The notes: generated from the letters alone by a model not told the origin. A stretch of DNA of 64,000 nt from Streptomyces pacificus (GCF_011766325.1 NZ_BLLG01000013.1:62001-126000); one strand, 5' to 3'. Counted from the stretch's first letter, positions 33,621-42,055 are shown. Numbers and translations are program-made.

Positions 33621-34859
33621 GTGATCGTTGTGCAGCTCAGGTACAGCTTCCGCGTGTACCCCAGCGCCGGTCAGCGCACGGCGTTGGCGAGGGCGTTCGG
33701 GTGTGCTCGGGTCGTCTTCAACGACGCGTTGCGCGTCCGCGAGGAGGCCCGCGCAGCGGGGCTGCCGTTCGTCACCCCGGCGGAGCTGTCCAAGCGCCTC
33801 ACCGCCGTCAAGAAGACCCCGGAGCGGGCCTGGCTCGGCCGGGTTTCGGCGGTGGTCCTCCAGCAGTCCCTGCGGGACCTGGACACCGCGTACCGGAACT
33901 TCTTCGACGGGCTGAAGGGCAAGCGCCCGCGCATGGGAGCCCCGCGCTTCAAATCGAGGCGGGACAACCGGCAGTCGATCCGCTTCACCGCGAACGCGGC
34001 CTGGCACATCACGCCGGGCGGGAAGCTGCGCCTGCCGAAGATCGGCGACCTCACGGTCAGGTGGTCCCGCGCGCTGCCGTCCACCCCGACCACCGTGACC
34101 GTGGTCAAGGACGCGGCCGGCCGGTACTTCGCGAGCTTCGTCGTCGAGACGGACGCCTGCGAGGTCCTTCCGGAGACGATGCCCGAGGTGGGCATCGACC
34201 TCGGCCTCGGGCACTTCGCCGTTCTCTCCGACGGCCGGAAGATCGGCAGCCCCCGCTTCCTGCGCCGGGCCGAGAAGCGCCTGAAGAACGCCCAACGCGC
34301 CCTCTCGCGCAAGGAGAAGGGCAGCAGCAACCGGAACAAGGCCCGGCTTGAGGTCGCCCGCGCTCACGCGCAGGTGGCCGACGCACGCCGCGAGTTCCAC
34401 CACCAGCTCTCGACGAAGATCATCCGCGAGAACCAAGCGGTTGCCGTCGAGGACCTGGCGGTGAAGGGACTCGCCCGTACACGCCTGGCCAAGTCCGTGC
34501 ACGACGCCGGATGGTCGGCGTTCGTGTCCATGCTGGAGTACAAAGCCGCCCGGTACGGCCGCACCTTCGTGAAGATCGGCCGCTTCGAGCCGACCTCCCA
34601 GGTGTGCTCCGCGTGCGGCGTCAAGGACGGCCCCAAGCCCCTCGGTGTCCGCGAGTGGACATGCGGGGCGTGCGGGACCGTGCTGGACCGGGATGTGAAC
34701 GCGGCGGTCAACGTCGCCAAGGCCGCCGCACTGGCGGTGTCAGCCAGTGGAGCGCAGGTAAGACGGGCACCCGTGCCCGCACCGCGCAGCGAAGCAGGAA
34801 CCCACCCGAAGCGACCCACACAGCCCGTGTGGGAGCAGGCGGGAATCCCGGGCCTTTAG
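33621..34859 (+). CDS. tnpB: TnpB RNA-guided endonuclease of IS605 element
   Basis: A 412-residue TnpB. It starts at GTG 33621 (or GTG 33630, VQLRYSFRVYP). The split RuvC site is seen as Asp in EVGIDLGLGHFAVLSDG near residue 192, Glu in QAVAVEDLAVKGLART near 280 and Asp in LDRDVNAAVNVAKAA near 357. A four-Cys zinc ribbon (VCSACG ... WTCGACG) lies between the last two. The carboxy tail of about 45 residues is basic and low-complexity. TnpB nucleases use an RNA from the 3' end of their element to cut the empty donor site. All catalytic residues are present. Confidence 0.92.
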   Translation: MIVVQLRYSFRVYPSAGQRTALARAFGCARVVFNDALRVREEARAAGLPFVTPAELSKRLTAVKKTPERAWLGRVSAVVLQQSLRDLDTAYRNFFDGLKGKRPRMGAPRFKSRRDNRQSIRFTANAAWHITPGGKLRLPKIGDLTVRWSRALPSTPTTVTVVKDAAGRYFASFVVETDACEVLPETMPEVGIDLGLGHFAVLSDGRKIGSPRFLRRAEKRLKNAQRALSRKEKGSSNRNKARLEVARAHAQVADARREFHHQLSTKIIRENQAVAVEDLAVKGLARTRLAKSVHDAGWSAFVSMLEYKAARYGRTFVKIGRFEPTSQVCSACGVKDGPKPLGVREWTCGACGTVLDRDVNAAVNVAKAAALAVSASGAQVRRAPVPAPRSEAGTHPKRPTQPVWEQAGIPGL

Positions 34860-35001
34860 GCCCGGGAGGATGTCAACCCGATGAGTTCCGCGACTGCGCG
34901 GTCGGACGGCAGTACCGGCCGTCCGAGCGCGCGCCGGCGCTTCCGGGCAGCCGCAAAGAGGCCCTGCCCGGCAGGTCCGCCGAACCCGCGCCCGGGCCAT
35001 C

Positions 35002-35424
35002 TCACCGCGCGCCGGGTGTTCCCTTGAGTTCGCGTCCGGTGACCATCTCCGAGTCGATGCGCACGAACACGCCGTCCCGCAACGGCATCCAGGACCTGGG
35101 GCCGGTCTGTGTCAGCCGCTCGTGCTCGGCGGGATCGGTCACCACGGTGGCCAGCCCGGTGACGACCACACTCCAGCCGGACCGGGTCGCCGCGTCGAAC
35201 TCGTCGGCCTCGAAGGCGATTACGGTGCCGTCGACGGCCCGTACGAGATCCGAGGCAGACGAGGTGCACGTCAGCACGGACGCGTCGGTGTCCAGGTGGA
35301 AGTTGACGGGGAGGACCGCGGGCAGTGCCTGCCGGGTGTACACCACACGGCCCACCGGCACCCTCGCCAGCAGCCGCAGGCACTCCTGGCGGTCGAGTAC
35401 GCGAAAGCCGTCTGTCTGGAACAT
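35002..35424 (-). CDS. pyridoxamine 5'-phosphate oxidase-like flavin/F420-binding protein
   Basis: A 140-residue split-barrel protein: FRVLDRQECLRLLARVPVGR, ALPAVLPVNFHLDTDASVLT, GTVIAFEADEFDAATRSGWS and VVVTGLATVVTDPAE are the usual motifs of the PNPOx-like/nitroreductase superfamily found in dormancy clusters. Such small proteins bind FMN or F420; the substrate is not known. ATG 35424 is clear, although the open frame extends further left of the gene's start. It diverges from the unknown gene at 35554, and between them lies a remarkable 38-bp perfect inverted repeat. Confidence 0.85.
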   Translation of the reverse strand: MFQTDGFRVLDRQECLRLLARVPVGRVVYTRQALPAVLPVNFHLDTDASVLTCTSSASDLVRAVDGTVIAFEADEFDAATRSGWSVVVTGLATVVTDPAEHERLTQTGPRSWMPLRDGVFVRIDSEMVTGRELKGTPGAR

Positions 35425-35448
35425 CGGTCCATGGTCCTCCCGGGGGCC

Positions 35449-35486
35449 GTGAGGGGGGTAGGGCCGGTCGGCCCTACCCCCCTCAC
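35449..35486. promoter_or_regulatory. 38-bp perfect inverted repeat in divergent promoter
   Basis: Left arm GTGAGGGGGGTAGGGCCG, centre GT, right arm CGGCCCTACCCCCCTCAC: two perfect 18-bp arms. The core is the GGGCCGGTCGGCCC motif of this island. It begins 25 bases before the PNPOx-like start and ends 67 bases before the divergent unknown gene, so it cannot be a simple terminator. It is best read as an extended operator for both genes; as RNA it would also form a strong hairpin in the leader. Confidence 0.7.
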
Positions 35487-35553
35487 GAACGACGGTGCGC
35501 CTTCGGGCCGTCCGGACCACTCGCGCCCGGTTGCGGTGGAGGTCACTCGAAAC

Positions 35554-36012
35554 GTGACGGTCGCCGCCGTGGAGGTCGCCAGCCCGTACCTCAGGGACGG
35601 GACGCGCCGCTTCGAGGAGAAGCTGCGGCGCAGGCCCAAGGACATCCCGGCCGCCGAGGTGGTGCAGGACTGCCCCGAGCGGCTGACTGCGTCTGGTCTC
35701 CGGCCGGTGACCACCGCCGCCAACGGCCGCGCCCAAGTGGATCTCTTCCTGTGTGCCGATCAGGGTGACACCGACGTTCAGGCCGCTCTGGAGCGGATCA
35801 ACACGCGGATGGCCGAGACATACGGCATCGCCGCGCACTACTCCGCCGGCCTGCCCGCAGCAGACGTTGCCGGCGAAGCCATGCGCCAGGCCCTGGCGGC
35901 AGCCGCGCCCGGCTACATCGCTGCCGCCCTCGAACGCCTCGCGTTCGAAGACGAGTTCGCCCTGACCCCCGGCCTCACCGTCGGCACCTGCATCGCCTTC
36001 GCCGCCGCCTGA
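35554..36012 (+). CDS. hypothetical protein of the dormancy island, 152 aa
   Basis: A protein starting at GTG 35554 (GTG 35536 is the alternative; GGAGG at 35538 favours 35554). It has an amino-terminal segment VASPYLRDGTRRFEEKLRRR, a middle VDLFLCADQGDTDVQAALER and a carboxy half rich in Ala (GEAMRQALAAAAPGYIAAAL). No membrane or signal sequence is seen. I do not recognise the family. Sharing an extended operator with the PNPOx-like gene and facing the DevS-like kinase suggests a role in the hypoxic response. Confidence 0.65.
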   Translation: MTVAAVEVASPYLRDGTRRFEEKLRRRPKDIPAAEVVQDCPERLTASGLRPVTTAANGRAQVDLFLCADQGDTDVQAALERINTRMAETYGIAAHYSAGLPAADVAGEAMRQALAAAAPGYIAAALERLAFEDEFALTPGLTVGTCIAFAAA

Positions 36013-36106
36013 CCGTTCCCGCCCCGGTGCACCTCACCCTTGGGATCGAGGCCCGGGGTGCCCGGCCTCCCGTCTACGATCCCGCCGCGATGGACGAGAT
36101 GAAGCA

Positions 36107-36138
36107 GCCCGAGCGAGGGGCACGCGCCTCGCTCGGGC
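36107..36138. terminator. bidirectional hairpin terminator
   Basis: GCCCGAGCGAGG, eight loop bases, CCTCGCTCGGGC: a perfect 12-bp GC stem between two converging genes (ends at 36012 and 36146). No T-tract is needed in this genus. It probably terminates both transcripts. Confidence 0.75.
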
Positions 36139-36145
36139 AACGGGG

Positions 36146-37885
36146 TCAGGCCGGTGTCCGCGCGGGTAGCGGTACCGTCCATTCCGCGATGGTGCCGGTG
36201 GGCCGGTTCGCGGTGACGGCGAAGCTGCCGCCGAGGCCGGTGGCGCGCCGGAGGAGGTTGTCCAGGCCGCTGCGGCGGGTGACAGCCGGGTCGATGCCCC
36301 GGCCGTTGTCGGCGACGAGCAGCCGGAGCCGTGAGCCGTCCGTCTCTGCGGTCACCTCGACGGCGGTTGCGCGGGCATGCCGGGCGGTGTTCGAGAGGGT
36401 CTCCCGCAGCACCGCCAGCAACTGCTCGGCATGGCCGTCGGGGACGTCGGTGTCCAGCAGGCCGGTCATGCGCAGGGCGGGGGCGAAGCCGAGCACGGTG
36501 GCGGCGCGGTCTGCCTCGGCCAGCAGTCTTCCGCGCAGTCCGCCGCGGCCGTCGGCACGGTCACGCTCGCGCAGTGCGTAGATCGTGCCGCGCACGGTCT
36601 TGATGGTGTCGTCGAGGTCGTCGACGACCCGCTGCACCCGCTCGGCGACCTCCGGCCGGTCGGCCACACGGCCCAGTACCGAGTTCAGCGTCAGCCCGGA
36701 GGCGAACAGCCGCTGGATGGCCAGGTCGTGCAGGTCGCGGGCGATGCGGTCCCGATCGCTCAGGACCATGAGCTGCTCGGCCTCGCGCCGGTGCTCGGCG
36801 ATCTCCAGGGCGAGTGCGGCCTGGTCGGCGAAGCCGCTGATCATGGCCATGGTGGCCTCGGTGAACTCCGTGCCGCCCGTCAGGTTGGCGACCTGCAGGA
36901 CGCCGCGCACCTGCTCGGCCCCGCCCAGGGGGAGCAGGAATCCCGGGCCCAGGCCGATGCGTGACGCGGAGCCGCCGCCGCCCTGGGGCTCCTGTGACAG
37001 GGCACTGCTCATGAACCGCCGGTTGGAGTGGTAGACCTGCGCGGCCAGTGTGGCGGCAGGCAGCACGAGCCCGTGCACATGCCCGGCGCCCTCGCCCTCA
37101 GCGGCCTCGATCACCAGCTCGTCGCCGTCGTCGAGCGGTACCGCCAGCGTCACCAGGTCAGCGCCGGACAGCGCGCTGACCGTGGCGGCGATCTGGTGCA
37201 GGACCTGTTCCGTGCCGGTGCCCGACAGCAGGTTGCGGGTCAGCTCACTGCTCGCCGCCAGCCACAGCTCGCGGCGCCGGGTGTCCTCGTACAGGCGGGC
37301 GTTGTCGATCGCGACGCCGGCCGCGGCGGCCAGGGTGCGCAGCACCGCCTCGTCGTCGTCGTCGAACTCCGCCCCGCCGTGCTTGTCGGTCAGGTACAGG
37401 TTGCCGAAGACCTGATCACGCACGCGCACCGGCGCACCCAGGAACGTCGTCATCGGCGGGTGCCCCTCGGGGAAGCCGACGGAGCCGGGATGGCGGCCCA
37501 GATCGGCCAGGCGCAGCGGCTCCGGCTCCTCGGTCAGCAGTCCCAGGATGCCCCGGCCCTCGGGGTAGTGGCCGATCGCCTCGATCGTGTCCTCGTCCAG
37601 GCCGACCGTGATGAACCGCCGGATCCTCCCCTTCTCGCCCAGCACGCCCAGGGCCCCGTACCGGGCGTCCACCAGGGTCACGGCGGACTCGGTGATGCGG
37701 CGCAGCACGACATCGAGATCCAGGTCGGTGCCGATGGAGAGGACCGCGTCCAGCAGCGTACGCACCCGGTCCCGCGTCGCGCGGACCTGCTCCACCTGCG
37801 CCTGCAGGCCCTCCAGCAGTTCATCCAGCCGCAACTGGGGTGCCGCGGGGACGCCCTTCCGCCCCAGCGCCGGACTCTCACCCAT
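36146..37885 (-). CDS. DevS/OsdK-like GAF-GAF sensor histidine kinase
   Basis: A 579-residue soluble kinase. A coiled-coil leader (residues 15-50) precedes GAF-A (50-195: VVLRRITESAVTLVDARYGA, LGVLGEKGRIRRFITVGLDE, FLGAPVRVRDQVFGNLYLTD) and GAF-B (215-365). The HisKA_3 phospho-His lies in RIARDLHDLAIQRLFASGLT near 390, and the HATPase has RETLSNTARHARA and LVADNGRGIDPAV. The layout matches DevS/DosT, whose GAF-A binds haem to sense O2; haem binding here is not proven. It is the likely partner of the DevR-like regulator, though separated from it by an IS element and two genes. Confidence 0.9.
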   Translation of the reverse strand: MGESPALGRKGVPAAPQLRLDELLEGLQAQVEQVRATRDRVRTLLDAVLSIGTDLDLDVVLRRITESAVTLVDARYGALGVLGEKGRIRRFITVGLDEDTIEAIGHYPEGRGILGLLTEEPEPLRLADLGRHPGSVGFPEGHPPMTTFLGAPVRVRDQVFGNLYLTDKHGGAEFDDDDEAVLRTLAAAAGVAIDNARLYEDTRRRELWLAASSELTRNLLSGTGTEQVLHQIAATVSALSGADLVTLAVPLDDGDELVIEAAEGEGAGHVHGLVLPAATLAAQVYHSNRRFMSSALSQEPQGGGGSASRIGLGPGFLLPLGGAEQVRGVLQVANLTGGTEFTEATMAMISGFADQAALALEIAEHRREAEQLMVLSDRDRIARDLHDLAIQRLFASGLTLNSVLGRVADRPEVAERVQRVVDDLDDTIKTVRGTIYALRERDRADGRGGLRGRLLAEADRAATVLGFAPALRMTGLLDTDVPDGHAEQLLAVLRETLSNTARHARATAVEVTAETDGSRLRLLVADNGRGIDPAVTRRSGLDNLLRRATGLGGSFAVTANRPTGTIAEWTVPLPARTPA

Positions 37886-38034
37886 CCCTAGCCCCCTCCG
37901 CACACGCCGCCACCCCATCATGCCCGAACGGCCCTGCCGCCCCGCGGGCGCATCCGCCGGCGCTGCCGCCGCGGCGGCCGGGATCCCGCCGCCGCGTCCC
38001 ATGTGCCGGGGTGCGCGGTCCCGACGGGGGACTG

Positions 38035-38126
38035 CGCGGGCGCTGCCATCGGCGGGCGCTGCCATCGGCGGGTGCGGCCATCGGCGGGTGCGGCTATCGG
38101 CGGGTGCGGCTATCGGCGGGTGCGGA
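38035..38126. repeat. 16-bp tandem repeat copying the siderophore permease gene end
   Basis: Over five units of CGGCGGGTGCGGCTAT and variants. On the minus strand each unit reads CCGCACCCGCCGATAG, which is the end of the permease gene including its TAG at 38112-38110. The array runs downstream of the stop toward the kinase gene. It appears to be a slippage expansion of the 3' end. Confidence 0.8.
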
Positions 38127-40188
38127 CCAGCAGATGGAGGAAGTACGGCGTGCCGATCACCGCGGTCATCAGTCCGGCGCCGAGCTGCGCCGGGGCGATC
38201 ACGGTACGGCCCAGCAGGTCCGCGACGCACACCAGCGCGGCCCCGAGGAGTACCGCCACCGGTACCACCCGGACGTGCCGCCGGCCCACCAGCGCCCTCG
38301 CCGCGTGCGGGGCCACGAGCCCCACGAAGCCGATCGTGCCGGCGGCGGCGACGGCGGTGGCCGCGAGCAGCACGCTCAGCACGAGGAATCCCAGCCGCCC
38401 CCGCGCCAGATCGAGCCCCAGCAGCCTGGGGGTGTCCTCGTCCAGCGACACCAGGTCCAGTTCGGTGCGCCGGACCACCGCGGCGAGCCCGGCCACGGCC
38501 AGCACGATCGCGAGCGGGACCACGTCGGTCAGGTTCCGCCCGTATGTCGACCCCGACAGCCAGGTGAGTGCCTTCGTCGCGTTGAACGGGTCGGTGAGGA
38601 CGATCAGGAGACCGATGACCGCGGCACTGCCGGTGGCGACACCGAAGCCGACGAGGACCAGCCGGTTCTGCCGGAAGCCGTCCCGCGCCGCCAGTCCGAA
38701 GACGATGAGGGAACTGGCCGCGGCGCCGGCGAACGCCGCCCCGGCCACACTCCACGGTCCGGCCGAGGCCACCGTCGTCACCAGGAGCACGGCACCGAGC
38801 GCCGCACCGCCGGAGACGCCCAGGATGGCCGGTTCGGCCAGCGGATTGCGGGTCACCGCCTGCACCAGCGTCCCGGCCAGGGCGAGCGCGGCGCCCGCGC
38901 ACAGGGCCGCGAGGACCCGGGGCACGCGGGTGTCCAGGACGAATCCGACCGTGCGACCGGCCCTGCCCTGGGCCCAGTTCAGCACGTCGCCGAGCAGCAG
39001 CTTGCTGTCTCCCAGCAGCACGGCGGTGATCGTCACACCGACGAGCACCGCCACCAGCACGGCCGTGGTGGTCAGGAAGACGGCCCGGCTCCGGATGCGC
39101 AGCCGGTCGGCGGCAGCGGCGGTACCCGCACCGCCCGCAGCATCCCTGACCCGGGCGGCCATCACGACCAGGAACAGGGCGCCGACGAGGCTGGTGGCCA
39201 CGCCCGTCGGCACGGCGACCGCCACGTCGGCGGGCACCACGGCGCGCAGCAGCACGTCCGAGCCGAGGACCAGCACCGCACCGGCCAGACCGGCGACGGG
39301 TATGCCCGCACGCGCCCGGGAGTACGCCCGGAACCGGCGCGCGAGCGGCCGTACCAGGGCCGGGGCGCACAGCCCCACGAACCCGATCGGCCCGGCGAGG
39401 GTGACGGCCGCAGCCGAGAGCAGCGCCGCGAGCGCGACCACCGTGACCCGGGTCGCCCGGACGGGGACGCCGAGCCCGCGCGCCGCGTCCTCGCCGAGCG
39501 CCAGGGCGTCCAGCCTGCGCCCCACGAGCAGCAGCCCGACGAGGCCGATCACGGCGAGCGGCGCCATCTGCAGCACGCCGTCGAAGCCGTTCTGCGCGAT
39601 GCTGCCCTGGTTCCAGCGGTAGAGCCCCTCCGTCTGCTGCGGGAAGAGCAGCAGCAGGCTCTCGGTGACGGCGGTCAGCCCGAGCATCAGGGCGCTGCCG
39701 GCGAGCACCAGCCGTACGGTGCCGGTGCCCAGGCCCGACAGCCCGAGCACCACGGCCGCCGCCGCGAGACCGCCGGCGAACGCCACCCCGGAGGAGGCGA
39801 GGAGCGGCAGCGAGACGCCGGTGACGGTGGCCAGTCCCAGGGCAAGATAGGAGCCGGCGTTCACCGCCAGGGTGTCGGGGGAGGCGAGCACATTGCGGCT
39901 GACCGCCTGGAGGGCGGCGCCCGCCATGCCGAGCACGGCCCCGACGAGCAGCCCCGCGGCCATACGGGGGAGCCGGGAGGCGATGACGACGGACGCGTCG
40001 CCCGGTTCGGCGCGCCCGGTGAGCGCCTTCCAGACCTCGGGCGCGCCGACGGCGGCCGTGCCCTGGGTGATGTCGACGACCGCGAGGGCCGCGAGAAGGA
40101 GGACCAGCGCGGCCGTCACCGCGGCCGCGCCCGTCCGGGAGGGGGCGGCCGGAGGAAGGGTGGCGGGCGGGGAAGCGGTGACGGCCAT
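38110..40188 (-). CDS. fused double FecCD-type siderophore permease
   Basis: A 692-residue membrane protein in which two FecCD/BtuC permease units are joined, like FhuB. Unit one has RLPRMAAGLLVGAVLGMAGA, NVLASPDTLAVNAGSYLALG and GPIGFVGLCAPALVRPLARR. Unit two repeats these as RVPRVLAALCAGAALALAGT, NPLAEPAILGVSGGAALGAV and GTIGFVGLVAPHAARALVGR. The two EAA-like loops contact the ATPase. About 20 helices are expected. Its start lies six bases after the stop of the lipoprotein gene. The gene end is part of a tandem repeat array. Confidence 0.9.
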   Translation of the reverse strand: MAVTASPPATLPPAAPSRTGAAAVTAALVLLLAALAVVDITQGTAAVGAPEVWKALTGRAEPGDASVVIASRLPRMAAGLLVGAVLGMAGAALQAVSRNVLASPDTLAVNAGSYLALGLATVTGVSLPLLASSGVAFAGGLAAAAVVLGLSGLGTGTVRLVLAGSALMLGLTAVTESLLLLFPQQTEGLYRWNQGSIAQNGFDGVLQMAPLAVIGLVGLLLVGRRLDALALGEDAARGLGVPVRATRVTVVALAALLSAAAVTLAGPIGFVGLCAPALVRPLARRFRAYSRARAGIPVAGLAGAVLVLGSDVLLRAVVPADVAVAVPTGVATSLVGALFLVVMAARVRDAAGGAGTAAAADRLRIRSRAVFLTTTAVLVAVLVGVTITAVLLGDSKLLLGDVLNWAQGRAGRTVGFVLDTRVPRVLAALCAGAALALAGTLVQAVTRNPLAEPAILGVSGGAALGAVLLVTTVASAGPWSVAGAAFAGAAASSLIVFGLAARDGFRQNRLVLVGFGVATGSAAVIGLLIVLTDPFNATKALTWLSGSTYGRNLTDVVPLAIVLAVAGLAAVVRRTELDLVSLDEDTPRLLGLDLARGRLGFLVLSVLLAATAVAAAGTIGFVGLVAPHAARALVGRRHVRVVPVAVLLGAALVCVADLLGRTVIAPAQLGAGLMTAVIGTPYFLHLLVRTRR

Positions 40189-40193
40189 CGGTG

Positions 40194-41174
40194 CTACTTC
40201 GTCAGCGCCTGGACCGTGGCGTCGACGTACTTGCCCATCGACTCGGGGCCGCCGAACATCCAGATGCCGTCGGGCAGCCGGTGGACGTCGCCCTTCTTCA
40301 CGAACGGCAGCGACGTCCACACCGAGTCCTTCGCGAGTACGCCGTTGAACGGCGTGCTGGCCGTGTCGCCGTCGCTGCCGATGTAGGCGAACTGCACGTC
40401 GCCGAGCTTGGTGAGGCCCTCGACATCGGTCGCGGCGAGCCCGTAGGCCGGGTCGCCCTCGACGGTCCAGGCGTTCTTCAGGCCGATCCTCTCGTTGACG
40501 GCGCCGATCAGCGAGCGGCTCGTGTACGGGCGGATCGAGACCTGGTTGGAGACGACATAGCCGTCGGCGAAGGCGTACGCGGTGCCGGCGTGACCGGCGT
40601 CGGCGAGGGCCTTCCTGCCCTCGGCGAGCTTCGCCTCGAAGTCCTTCTTGAGCTTCCCGGCCTGCTCCGTGGTGCCGGTGGCCTCGGCGATCAGGTCGAG
40701 GTTCCCGGTCATCTGCCCGATGGGGTCCGCCGCGTCGGCCGCGCGCACCTCCAGCACGGGTGCGATCTTGCGCAGCTGCTTCACCGCGGCCGGCGGCAGA
40801 TCGGTGGTGGCGACGATCAGGTCGGGCGACAGGGACGCGATCGTGTCCATGCTGGGCTCGCCACGGGTGCCGATGTCCTTGGGCTCGTTCTTCAGCGGAA
40901 CGGCGGTGTCCCAGTTCTTGTAGCCCTTGACGTCCGCGACGCCGACGGGGTCGACGCCCAGTGACACCAGGCTCTCGACGACGTTCCACTCCGTGCCGAC
41001 GACCTTCTCGGCGGGGCCGTCGAGCTTCACCTCCGCGCCGGTCGCGTCGGTCAGGGTGATCGGCTCAGCGGCCTTCTTCGCGTCGTCGTCGGCGGCGGGC
41101 TCGGTGGTCCCGCAGGCGGTCAGGGCGAGGGCCGCCGCGGTCGCGACCGCGGCGGCGGGGATCATGCGTCTCAT
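40194..41174 (-). CDS. iron-siderophore-binding lipoprotein
   Basis: A 326-residue substrate-binding protein. The signal peptide ends at the lipobox LTAC with Cys21 as lipidation site. TroA/FepB-like features are VVGTEWNVVESLVSLGVDPV, LSPDLIVATTDLPPAAVKQL and FADGYVVSNQVSIRPYTSRS. It delivers ferric siderophore at the membrane surface to the fused permease. ATG 41174 overlaps the ATPase stop as ATGA. The siderophore type is not evident from sequence. Confidence 0.9.
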   Translation of the reverse strand: MRRMIPAAAVATAAALALTACGTTEPAADDDAKKAAEPITLTDATGAEVKLDGPAEKVVGTEWNVVESLVSLGVDPVGVADVKGYKNWDTAVPLKNEPKDIGTRGEPSMDTIASLSPDLIVATTDLPPAAVKQLRKIAPVLEVRAADAADPIGQMTGNLDLIAEATGTTEQAGKLKKDFEAKLAEGRKALADAGHAGTAYAFADGYVVSNQVSIRPYTSRSLIGAVNERIGLKNAWTVEGDPAYGLAATDVEGLTKLGDVQFAYIGSDGDTASTPFNGVLAKDSVWTSLPFVKKGDVHRLPDGIWMFGGPESMGKYVDATVQALTK

Positions 41175-42028
41175 GGGGTGGTACTGAGCCTTTCGGTTCG
41201 CGAGTGGTGCCGCCCGATCGCGCGGGTGCGCAGCCGGCCGGTCAGGGGATCGGTGTCGACCTCGATGCGGATGCCGTAGGCACCGGTCAGCCGCCGCGCC
41301 GTGAGGACTTCCCCCGGGAGGCCGTCGGCGACGACCCGGCCCTCGTGGAGCAGCACGATCCGGTCGGCGACGGCCGCGGCCTGGTCGAGGTCGTGCAGGA
41401 CGGCGCCGACGGCGATCCCGTGGACGTCGGCGAGGTCGCGGACGAGATCGAGGAGTTCGACCTGGTAGCGCAGATCGAGGTAGGTGGTCGGTTCGTCGAG
41501 CAGCACCACCCCGGTCTCCTGGGCGAGGCAGCAGGCGAGCCAGACCCGCTGCAGCTGTCCTCCGGACAGATGCTCCGCCCCCCGGTGGGCGAGCTCCGCG
41601 ACGCCGGTCACGGCGAGCGCGCGGTCCACCGCGGCCCGCCCGCCCGGGTCCGACGTGCCCCAGCGGCTCCGGTACGGGTACCGGCCGAACTCGACGACAT
41701 CGCGCACGGTGAGCCCACCGGGTGTGGGGCGCCCCTGTGTCAGCAGGGCGACATGGCGGGAGAACTGCCGCGGAGTCAGGGCGAGTCCGTCCGTGGCGGA
41801 GTCGATGACGATGTCCGCGCTCCTGGGCCGCTGGAGCCGCGCCAGGGTGCGCAGCAGCGTCGACTTCCCGCTGCCGTTCGGCCCGACCAGCACGGTCACT
41901 TCGCCGGGCCGCAGCGTCAGGGACGCGTTGTGCACGACATCGACACGTTCGTAGGCCACGGTGACACCCGTGGCCGACAGCTCATGACCGCGGGGCCCCG
42001 GGGCCGTGTTCTCCTCACCGACTCTCAC
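41171..42028 (-). CDS. iron-siderophore ABC transporter ATPase
   Basis: A 285-residue FecE/FhuC-type ATPase with Walker A VLVGPNGSGKSTLLRTLARL near residue 50, Q-loop LLTQGRPTPGGLTVRDVVEF, signature HLSGGQLQRVWLACCLAQE, Walker B VVLLDEPTTYLDLRYQVEL and H-loop VLHDLDQAA. GTG 42028 is the first start of the operon ATPase-lipoprotein-permease. Five bases upstream lies a DmdR/IdeR-type iron box, so the operon should be repressed by iron. Function is clear; the exact siderophore is not. Confidence 0.92.
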   Translation of the reverse strand: MRVGEENTAPGPRGHELSATGVTVAYERVDVVHNASLTLRPGEVTVLVGPNGSGKSTLLRTLARLQRPRSADIVIDSATDGLALTPRQFSRHVALLTQGRPTPGGLTVRDVVEFGRYPYRSRWGTSDPGGRAAVDRALAVTGVAELAHRGAEHLSGGQLQRVWLACCLAQETGVVLLDEPTTYLDLRYQVELLDLVRDLADVHGIAVGAVLHDLDQAAAVADRIVLLHEGRVVADGLPGEVLTARRLTGAYGIRIEVDTDPLTGRLRTRAIGRHHSRTERLSTTP

Positions 42029-42032
42029 GGTG

Positions 42033-42051
42033 CAAGGTTAGCCTAGCCTTA
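42033..42051 (-). promoter_or_regulatory. DmdR/IdeR iron box
   Basis: On the minus strand TAAGGCTAGGCTAACCTTG matches TTAGGTTAGGCTAACCTAA at about 15 of 19 positions, with the usual symmetry. It lies 5 bases before the ATPase GTG. This is the standard position and sequence for iron-dependent repression of siderophore transport in Streptomyces. Confidence 0.85.
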
Positions 42052-42055
42052 TGAC

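Larger units (their letters stand above)
33074..34868. mobile_element. IS200/IS605-family element with tnpA and tnpB
   Basis: Divergent tnpA and tnpB are bounded by subterminal hairpins, as in IS605. The left hairpin CCCCGGCC-TTCA-GGCCGGGG is at 33076-33095. The right hairpin TCCCGGGCC-TTTA-GGCCCGGGA is at 34846-34867 and overlaps the tnpB stop. Such hairpins, not inverted repeats, are recognised by TnpA. Exact cleavage points were not determined. The element sits between the DevR-like gene and the rest of the dormancy island. Confidence 0.85.
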
